A stretch of 35,033 nt of DNA, from assembly GCA_947624515.1 (NCBI GenBank), contig CANQKN010000006.1, positions 1 to 35,033 on the forward strand, in the 5' to 3' direction. The position numbers were made by a program, and so were the translations under genes. This DNA comes from an uncultured Bacilli bacterium. GTDB lineage: Bacteria > Bacillota_I > Bacilli_A > RF39 > UBA660. Below, piece after piece: positions 28,635 to 35,033 of this stretch (position 1 is its first letter; each line of letters starts with the position of its first letter). A model generated the notes under the pieces. It was not told where the DNA came from, searched no databases, and worked only from the letters and a program-made list of their open reading frames with translations.

Positions 28635-29165
28635 ATGTCACTATTCGTTATTTTGATGTTAGCAGTAGGACTTAGTATGGATGCATTTTCTCTTGCTATG
28701 ATTTATGGAACACTAGATTTAAAAAATAGTATGCGCAAACTAATGAGTATCATGGTAGGAATTTTTCATTTTTTTATGCCTATTCTTGGGTATCAAATAG
28801 GGGAACTTATTTTAAAGTTAATTAAAATAGATCCAGAAATACTAGTAGGAACTATCTTTATTATTCTTGGAATTGAGATGATTTTATCTTTAAGACAAGA
28901 AGAAAAAGTTAAAATACTAACAGGTCTTTTATCGGTTATTTTCTTTGCATTTACAGTAAGTATTGATAGTTTTTCAATTGGAATTAGTTTTGGTATTGTC
29001 AATGCTCATATCATTTTACCATGTATTATTTTTTCACTTGTTAGTGCTATTTTTACTTATATAGGAGTCATGTTAGGTAAAAAGTTATCAGATAAATTTG
29101 GAAATATTACTACTTTAATAGGAGCTATTATTTTGTTAATATTGGGTATTAGTTATCTGTTGTAA
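28635..29165 (+). CDS. MntP/YtaF-family membrane protein
   Basis: LAVGLSMDAFSLAMIYG and FAFTVSIDSFSIGISFG internal duplicated motif; six hydrophobic segments. Confidence 0.82.
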   Translation: MSLFVILMLAVGLSMDAFSLAMIYGTLDLKNSMRKLMSIMVGIFHFFMPILGYQIGELILKLIKIDPEILVGTIFIILGIEMILSLRQEEKVKILTGLLSVIFFAFTVSIDSFSIGISFGIVNAHIILPCIIFSLVSAIFTYIGVMLGKKLSDKFGNITTLIGAIILLILGISYLL

Positions 29166-29285
29166 AATGAAAAAGTCATCTATTTTCAGTTTCCCATCCG
29201 CTTATTTTATGATATAGTAATATTAGAAGTAAGAACGAAAGTTTGAAACTAAAATACAATATAGTAGGAGTTACTGGAGGGAAGT

Positions 29286-30542
29286 ATGAAAATATTAGAA
29301 ATTCATGGTGGAAAGAAATTATCAGGAACCATTCGTATTAGTGGTGCTAAAAATGCGTCTGTTGCATTAATTCCAGCTGCTATTTTAGCAGATAGCGAAG
29401 TAACTATTTGTAATGTTCCAGAAATTACAGATACGGATGCTCTAACAGAAATTTTACAGTATTTAGGTGCTGATGTTAAAAGAGCTAGTGAAAGTATTTT
29501 AATTAATCCACAAACTATTGAAAATAAAGAAATTCCAGAAGAATTGTCTGTTAAATTACGAGCTTCCTATTATTTTATGGCTGCTTTACTTGGAAAGTAT
29601 AAATATGTAGAAATGTATTTTCCAGGAGGATGTTCTATTGGAGCAAGACCTATTGATCAGACTTTAAAGAGTTTTAGAGCCTTAGGTGCATCCATAGAAG
29701 AAAAGGATAATCATTATAAAATTTATGCAGAAGAATTAGTAGGTGCTCATATTTATTTGGATATGCCAAGTGTAGGGGCAACTATTAATGCTATGTTGGC
29801 ATCAGTTAAAGCAAAAGGAGAAACGATTATCGAAAATGCTGCTAAAGAACCAGAAGTCGTTAGTGTAGCCACTTTTTTAAATGGAATGGGTGCTAAAATT
29901 ACTGGTGCTGGAACTAGTGAAATTAAAATTAAGGGAGTAGAAAAACTACAAGGCTGTTATACAGAAGTAATACCTGATCGAATTGAAGCAGGTACTTATA
30001 TCATTGCAGGAGCATTAGTAGGAGAAAATTTAAAAATAGATAATATTATTCCTGAACATGTGGAAATGTTAATATTAAAATTAAAAGAAATGGGTGTACA
30101 CATGGAAGTTGGCCCTGACTATGTTGTTGTATCTAAGACAGAAGATTTAAAACCTGTGAAAATCAAAACGCAAGGATATCCTGGTTTTGCTACTGATTTA
30201 CAGCAACCAATTACTCCATTATTAACTCAATGTTTAGGAATTTCTACTTTAGAAGAGACCATTTATGAAAATCGATTTAAGAATGTACCTTATTTAAATG
30301 AAATGGGTGCTAATATTGAAATCGATGATCGCACTATTAAAGTTTCAGGAAAAACAGAATTAGTTGGGAAAAGAGTAGAAGCAACTGATTTAAGAGCTGG
30401 AGCTTGTCTGGTACTTGCTGGATTATTAGCAAATGGGGTTACTACTATTACCAATATTGAGCATGTTCTAAGAGGATATGAAAATATTGTTCAAAAATTG
30501 GAAGATGTAGGGGCAGATATTACATTAAAAGAAGAAAATTAA
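29286..30542 (+). CDS. murA: UDP-N-acetylglucosamine 1-carboxyvinyltransferase
   Basis: GTIRISGAKNASVALIPAAIL; PGGCSIGARPIDQ with catalytic Cys. Confidence 0.96.
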   Translation: MKILEIHGGKKLSGTIRISGAKNASVALIPAAILADSEVTICNVPEITDTDALTEILQYLGADVKRASESILINPQTIENKEIPEELSVKLRASYYFMAALLGKYKYVEMYFPGGCSIGARPIDQTLKSFRALGASIEEKDNHYKIYAEELVGAHIYLDMPSVGATINAMLASVKAKGETIIENAAKEPEVVSVATFLNGMGAKITGAGTSEIKIKGVEKLQGCYTEVIPDRIEAGTYIIAGALVGENLKIDNIIPEHVEMLILKLKEMGVHMEVGPDYVVVSKTEDLKPVKIKTQGYPGFATDLQQPITPLLTQCLGISTLEETIYENRFKNVPYLNEMGANIEIDDRTIKVSGKTELVGKRVEATDLRAGACLVLAGLLANGVTTITNIEHVLRGYENIVQKLEDVGADITLKEEN

Positions 30543-30604
30543 TTTCTTCTTTTCTTTTTCTTGAAAAAGTATTATAATAAGTCTTATTTAAAGGAGTGAT
30601 TTTC

Positions 30605-31402
30605 ATGAATTGGGATGAAATATTTGACCAAGCAGCTGAAATTATAAATTTACAATTTAAATTAGATGAAAAAATAAATCATTCCACTATCCAAAAAATC
30701 CTTTTTAGAAATCAAAAATATTGTGTTTCAGAGATGGATTACAAAAGTTTAAATAATGCAGTATTAGAACATCAAATCGATATTACACCATATCAAATTC
30801 TTATATTAAGAAAAATTAATGAATTATCTTTAAAATTAGATACTAATTCTATTTATGTGAATATGCCAAATGATTTAGAACAAGCTTATAACTATATAGC
30901 TCAATTAAAAGAGGATTATTTACTTGCTATTCATTGCTTTGATTTAGTAATTGATTTGGAAACGTTATCTACTATAGAATATCAAGATGATTTTCAAAAT
31001 AATGAATATACTAGAAAAAGACAAATGGAAGATAAGTTGTTTTTGGGTGCTTTGGATAAAAAAATAGAATATAGTGTATTAGAAGAAGTAATCATTGGTG
31101 AACATAATAAGTATCTACAATCGTTATCTCAAGAACAGAAAAAAGAATTAATTTTACAGACTTTCTGTTTATCTTATTCTAGAAATGTTTTTTCTTACTT
31201 TGATATTCAAAAGGTAGCTTTAAATTCTGCCTCAACTAAGTATGATTTTGAATTTGTTTATAATGCACTTTTCACATTTCAAAAAGGTATTAAAGCTTGT
31301 GAACTTTTAAATATGACTAGAATGAATTTATCAAACTTATATGGTGAATTGAGAATTATTTATGATACAGATCTACTTCAACAAAAAATACATAAAATCT
31401 AA
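30605..31402 (+). CDS. Hypothetical protein (start may be 30596)
   Basis: Intact 265-aa ORF MNWDEIFDQAAEIINLQFKLDEK..., GGAGTGAT ribosome-binding site. Confidence 0.6.
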   Translation: MNWDEIFDQAAEIINLQFKLDEKINHSTIQKILFRNQKYCVSEMDYKSLNNAVLEHQIDITPYQILILRKINELSLKLDTNSIYVNMPNDLEQAYNYIAQLKEDYLLAIHCFDLVIDLETLSTIEYQDDFQNNEYTRKRQMEDKLFLGALDKKIEYSVLEEVIIGEHNKYLQSLSQEQKKELILQTFCLSYSRNVFSYFDIQKVALNSASTKYDFEFVYNALFTFQKGIKACELLNMTRMNLSNLYGELRIIYDTDLLQQKIHKI

Positions 31403-31479
31403 TTGGCATTTTTTCTATTTTATGTTAATATAATAGTTGTATTTAATAGTGATTAATTATCAGTAGTTATCTTATGTAT

Positions 31480-31645
31480 ATTTAGAGAGTTCATGGCTGG
31501 TGTAAATGAACATAGTATGATAATGAAATACAAAATTATGAATTAAATCGGAGTAGTCCGTTATGGCTAAAAAGATAGAAGAGTTTCTATGAATTAAGGT
31601 GGTACCACGGTAATTCCGTCCTTATTTTGTAGGGCTTTTTATTGT
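31480..31645 (+). promoter_or_regulatory. T-box riboswitch (tyrosine) leader of tyrS
   Basis: AGAGAG and GGCTGGTGTAA stem I elements, UAC (Tyr) candidate specifier at 31529-31531, T-box core AAGGTGGTACCACGG, terminator-like TCCTTATTTTGTAGGGCTTTTT; directly upstream of tyrS. Confidence 0.9.
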
Positions 31646-31658
31646 TTAGGAGGAAAAA

Positions 31659-32894
31659 ATGAAATTATATGAAGATTTAGTATGGCGTGGCTTAATAAAA
31701 GATGTTGCAGGAGACGATTTAGAAAAAAAATTAAATGATGAGAAAATTACTTTTTATTGGGGAACTGATCCTACCGCTGATAGTTTGCATCTTGGACATT
31801 ATTCCTCTTTAGTAACTGCTAAAAGATTAGCTCTTGCTGGGCATCATCCTATTTTATTAGTAGGAGGAGCAACAGGATTAATTGGAGATCCCCGTCCAAC
31901 TAGTGAGAGGGAAATTATTCAAAAAGAAGTATTACAGAAGAATTTGGAAGGAATTCAGAGGCAAGTTTCTAAAATCTTTAATGGAAAAGCTACGGTTGTT
32001 AATAATTATGATTGGATGAAAGAATATAATTATCTTGAATTTTTAAGAGATATTGGAAAATATATTAATGTTAATTATATGCTTGATAAGGATATTATTC
32101 GTAGAAGATTGGATACTGGCATTACCTATGCAGAATTTTCTTATACATTGATGCAAGGTTATGATTTTTTATATTTGTATCAACATCATAACTGTATTAT
32201 GCAAGTAGAAGGTTCTGATCAGTGGGGAAATATTACGACTGGTATTGATTTAATTAAAAAGAAACTTGGAAAAGATGCTTATGGATTCACAATGCCTTTA
32301 ATTTTAGATAAATTTGGAAATAAATTTGGTAAAAGCGAAGGCAATGCTTTATGGTTAGATCTTAATAAAACTTCTTCTTATGAATTATATCAATATTTAA
32401 TTAATACAGATGATGAAATGATTATTCATTATTTGAAAGTATTTACTTTCTTATCAAAAGAGGAAATAGAAAAGATAGAAAAAGAACATTTTGCATGTCC
32501 TGAAAAACGTTTAGCACAACAAGCTCTTGCTAGAGAAATGATTACTGATCTTCATGGAAAAGAAGAATATGAAAAAGCACTTCGTTTAAGCCAGGTTTTA
32601 TTTAGCGGGGATGTCTCAAATTTAACAGGAAAAGAAATTGAAGAGGTATTTCATGGTGTTTCTACTTTCCATATTGAGAAAGAGGAAAATATTCTTGATT
32701 TTTTAGTAAACTATGGTATAGTAACAAGTAAACGTGAAGCAAGAGAATTTTTAGCAAGTGGTAGTATTTCTATTAATGGTAGTAAAATAGCAGATTTAGA
32801 GTATATTGTATCTAGACAAGTAGCAATTGAAAATAAATATATTATTGTTCGTCGTGGAAAGAAGAAATATTATTTAGGAATTTATCTTGTTTAG
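31659..32894 (+). CDS. tyrS: Tyrosyl-tRNA synthetase
   Basis: YWGTDPTADSLHLGHY, QGYDFLYLYQHHNCIMQVEGSDQWGNI, KFGKSEGNALWLD (KFGKS), C-terminal S4 domain. Confidence 0.97.
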   Translation: MKLYEDLVWRGLIKDVAGDDLEKKLNDEKITFYWGTDPTADSLHLGHYSSLVTAKRLALAGHHPILLVGGATGLIGDPRPTSEREIIQKEVLQKNLEGIQRQVSKIFNGKATVVNNYDWMKEYNYLEFLRDIGKYINVNYMLDKDIIRRRLDTGITYAEFSYTLMQGYDFLYLYQHHNCIMQVEGSDQWGNITTGIDLIKKKLGKDAYGFTMPLILDKFGNKFGKSEGNALWLDLNKTSSYELYQYLINTDDEMIIHYLKVFTFLSKEEIEKIEKEHFACPEKRLAQQALAREMITDLHGKEEYEKALRLSQVLFSGDVSNLTGKEIEEVFHGVSTFHIEKEENILDFLVNYGIVTSKREAREFLASGSISINGSKIADLEYIVSRQVAIENKYIIVRRGKKKYYLGIYLV

Positions 32895-32909
32895 TATGGA
32901 GGTAGTTAT

Positions 32910-34823
32910 ATGGCTAATGCAAAGAAAGAGGAAAATGTAGCAGAAAAAGCTAAAAAGTCTAATCATAAAACTTCTAATAGTAAAAAAGACTCTAGTAATC
33001 AAGTTAGCTCTTCTAAAAAAGTGGTAAAATCCTCAAAAACCAATACTTCTTCTAAGGATGCGACTACTTCCACAAGAAATAAAAATATACAGAGTTCAAA
33101 GCAAAATTCTGTTTCTAAAACTACTGGTAAAAAAGGATCAACCAATCAGAAAAAAACTGTTAAAAAAGTAGTAAATTCTAAAAAAACTAATGGTTCTTCT
33201 AAGAGTACAACTACTTCTACAAAAAATAAAAATATCCAAAGTTCAAAATCTTCTACTCCTAAATCTACTAGTAAAAAAGGTTCTAGTAAACAAGTTGATG
33301 TTTCTAAAAAGAAACTAGTAGAAGCTTCTAATCGTAATTTAAAATCAGATCTTGATTATAAAGATTCTAACAAAGATAAAAGTTCTCTAATTGATCAGCC
33401 AAGAAAAAATCTTAAATCTTATATTTCTCTTATCGGATCTAAAATCAATGCTTTTTTTACACATTTTGGTAAAAATCGTAATTTGAATAAGAAAACAAAA
33501 CATTCACAAAATAGTGAAAAAAAGGAACCTATTTTTACTAAAAAAACCAAAAAGATATTTCTTTTAGTATCTTTGATTTGTGGAATCATTATTCTATTAG
33601 AGGGGGTTATCTTCTTAATTTATTCTATTCAAAACGATCAAAAGAATGTTTATTATGATGTTTTAAATGCTATTGATTTAGATGGCCAGGAAATTGTTGC
33701 TGTAGGGAGTAGCGACTTTCGATATAGTAAATCTCAAAATTATACAAAGGGATATCGAAAAGGTAAACTTATTAAATATGATTCTGAAGGCAAAATTATA
33801 TTTGAAAAAATGTATGATAATGGCATAAATACTAACTTTAATTCTGTTATTTCTGTGAGTGATGGTTATGTAGTAGTTGGAAATGGTGTTTTTAGTGAAG
33901 AAGAACAGGAAAATGAAGCAAGTGAAGCCTTTATCATTAAATTTGATAAAGAAGGAAATATCATTTGGCAAAAATTTTATCAAGTTGTTACCTATACTAC
34001 TTTTAATAAGGTAATAGAAACCACTGACGGTTATGTGGCAATTGGACAAAGTATTTACGCTAATATGGAAATGGGTAATCATACTACTGGTGGAGGTATT
34101 ATTGTCAAATATGATTTTAATGGTAATGAGATTTGGCATAATAATCATGGTGGTATGAAATCAGGAAACTTTAATGATATTATTGAGGTGGATGGAAATT
34201 TCTATGTTGTAGGAAAAGATGCTACTGATAGTGCCAATCTTATTAAATATGATCAAAATGGCAACTATCAATGGCATAAGAATTATAGTTATACAGATGG
34301 AATTGGCTTTACAGGAATTACTTATTTAGATCATTCTTTATATGTAGTTGGTTCTAAAAAAGTATTACCAGAAGGAACTGGAGACGATGATGATCGTACT
34401 ACTACTAATACAGATGCTTTAATAATTAAATATGATTTAGATGGTAATATTCAATATGAAAAAACTTTCGGTGGTAGTAACTATGAGCGATATAATTCGA
34501 TTTTAACTTATAAGAATGAGTTATATGTTATAGGACATACTACTTCTAGTGATGCAGGTTTTAAAGTTGAAACAGACGGTAATCTTATGACAGGAATTTT
34601 GGTCCGCTATGATCAAAATGGAAATATTTTAAAGAAGCAAACTTTTGGTGGTAGTAATAATGATAATTTAACAGATATTGTTACTGATGGTGTTAGTATT
34701 TATATGTGTGGGTATAGTAATAGTAAGAATGGTAATATCACCACTTCTAAGAACAATGGTAAGGATTACTTTGGTAAAATAATAAAAGTTGACTTTAAAT
34801 TTAGAACTTTAATTGTTAAATAA
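32910..34823 (+). CDS. Membrane-anchored protein: Lys/Ser/Thr-rich repeat N-terminus, one TM, C-terminal beta-propeller-like repeats
   Basis: Low-complexity basic N-terminus, TM IFLLVSLICGIIILLEGVIFLIYS, recurring IIKFDKEGNIIWQK / LIKYDQNGNYQWHK / IIKYDLDGNIQYEKTFGGSNYE / LVRYDQNGNILKKQTFGGSN. Confidence 0.75.
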   Translation: MANAKKEENVAEKAKKSNHKTSNSKKDSSNQVSSSKKVVKSSKTNTSSKDATTSTRNKNIQSSKQNSVSKTTGKKGSTNQKKTVKKVVNSKKTNGSSKSTTTSTKNKNIQSSKSSTPKSTSKKGSSKQVDVSKKKLVEASNRNLKSDLDYKDSNKDKSSLIDQPRKNLKSYISLIGSKINAFFTHFGKNRNLNKKTKHSQNSEKKEPIFTKKTKKIFLLVSLICGIIILLEGVIFLIYSIQNDQKNVYYDVLNAIDLDGQEIVAVGSSDFRYSKSQNYTKGYRKGKLIKYDSEGKIIFEKMYDNGINTNFNSVISVSDGYVVVGNGVFSEEEQENEASEAFIIKFDKEGNIIWQKFYQVVTYTTFNKVIETTDGYVAIGQSIYANMEMGNHTTGGGIIVKYDFNGNEIWHNNHGGMKSGNFNDIIEVDGNFYVVGKDATDSANLIKYDQNGNYQWHKNYSYTDGIGFTGITYLDHSLYVVGSKKVLPEGTGDDDDRTTTNTDALIIKYDLDGNIQYEKTFGGSNYERYNSILTYKNELYVIGHTTSSDAGFKVETDGNLMTGILVRYDQNGNILKKQTFGGSNNDNLTDIVTDGVSIYMCGYSNSKNGNITTSKNNGKDYFGKIIKVDFKFRTLIVK

Positions 34824-34838
34824 TAGTGTTTTTGTTAC

Positions 34839-34871
34839 AAAGGAATGTGTATTTTAACACTTTCCTTTTTT
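34839..34871 (+). terminator. Rho-independent terminator
   Basis: AAAGGAATGTGT-atttta-ACACTTTCCTTTTTT. Confidence 0.75.
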
Positions 34872-34872
34872 G

Positions 34873-34901
34873 TTGACAAAAGTGCCTGGGGGGGGTAGAA
34901 T
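34873..34901 (+). promoter_or_regulatory. Sigma-A-type promoter with G8 homopolymer in the spacer
   Basis: TTGACA (34873-34878), 17-nt spacer AAAGTGCCTGGGGGGGG, TAGAAT (34896-34901). Confidence 0.75.
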
Positions 34902-34933
34902 AAAGATAGAAAAATAGTAGTATGGAGGATACC

Positions 34934-35033
34934 ATGAAGAAGAAAGTGAAAAAAAGTAAAAAGAAGGAATTGATAATTACTATTATGGCTTTAATTAGTT
35001 TAGTAGTAATAACTGTAGGAATTAGTTATGCTT
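34934..35033 (+). CDS. Putative secreted/surface protein, N-terminal signal/TM only (truncated by window end)
   Basis: GGAGG ribosome-binding site then MKKKVKKSKKKELIITIMALISLVVITVGISYA..., similar in layout to the 5513 surface-protein N-terminus. Confidence 0.65.
   Translation, partial: MKKKVKKSKKKELIITIMALISLVVITVGISYA

Noticed and set aside
28793-29002. Minus-strand 69-aa ORF
   Set aside because: Antisense shadow in the MntP/YtaF-like gene.
31480-31645. tyrS leader as a novel riboswitch
   Set aside because: Explained by a standard T-box (AAGGTGGTACCACGG core, UAC specifier).
33678-34148. Minus-strand 156-aa ORF
   Set aside because: Antisense to the beta-propeller repeats; I/N/T-rich shadow translation.
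1-35033. CRISPR array, rRNA, tRNA genes or a complete prophage
   Set aside because: No regularly spaced direct repeats, no tRNA/rRNA signatures and no phage structural genes were recognised by eye.

Overview
AT-rich chromosomal window from a spore-forming, Bacilli-like Firmicute (inferred from GerQ, SpoIIR, Cse60-like and YtaF-like genes). It is mostly housekeeping: leuS 3' end, dinB, a MurJ/SpoVB-type flippase followed by four tandem FemABX-family genes, trmB, ytxG/ytxH-like genes, gerQ, a class A PBP, argS, rpoE, pta, prfA-prmC, spoIIR, murA, and T-box-tyrS. The parts most worth a second look are: (1) a near-perfect sigma-A-type promoter with a G8 run in its 17-nt spacer, just upstream of a truncated surface-protein ORF at the right edge, a candidate phase-variable switch; (2) a surface protein (5513-7303) with an FGE/C-type-lectin-like C-terminus resembling DGR variable regions, with a sharp Gly-codon shift at that end; (3) an 82-bp hairpin repeat flanking a frameshifted Rpn/PD-(D/E)XK gene, plus a second copy joined to the last 24 bp of the same gene, i.e. 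an internally deleted relic; (4) an unannotated structured RNA candidate at about 7435-7590. All calls come from reading the sequence and the supplied ORFs; no database search or folding program was run.
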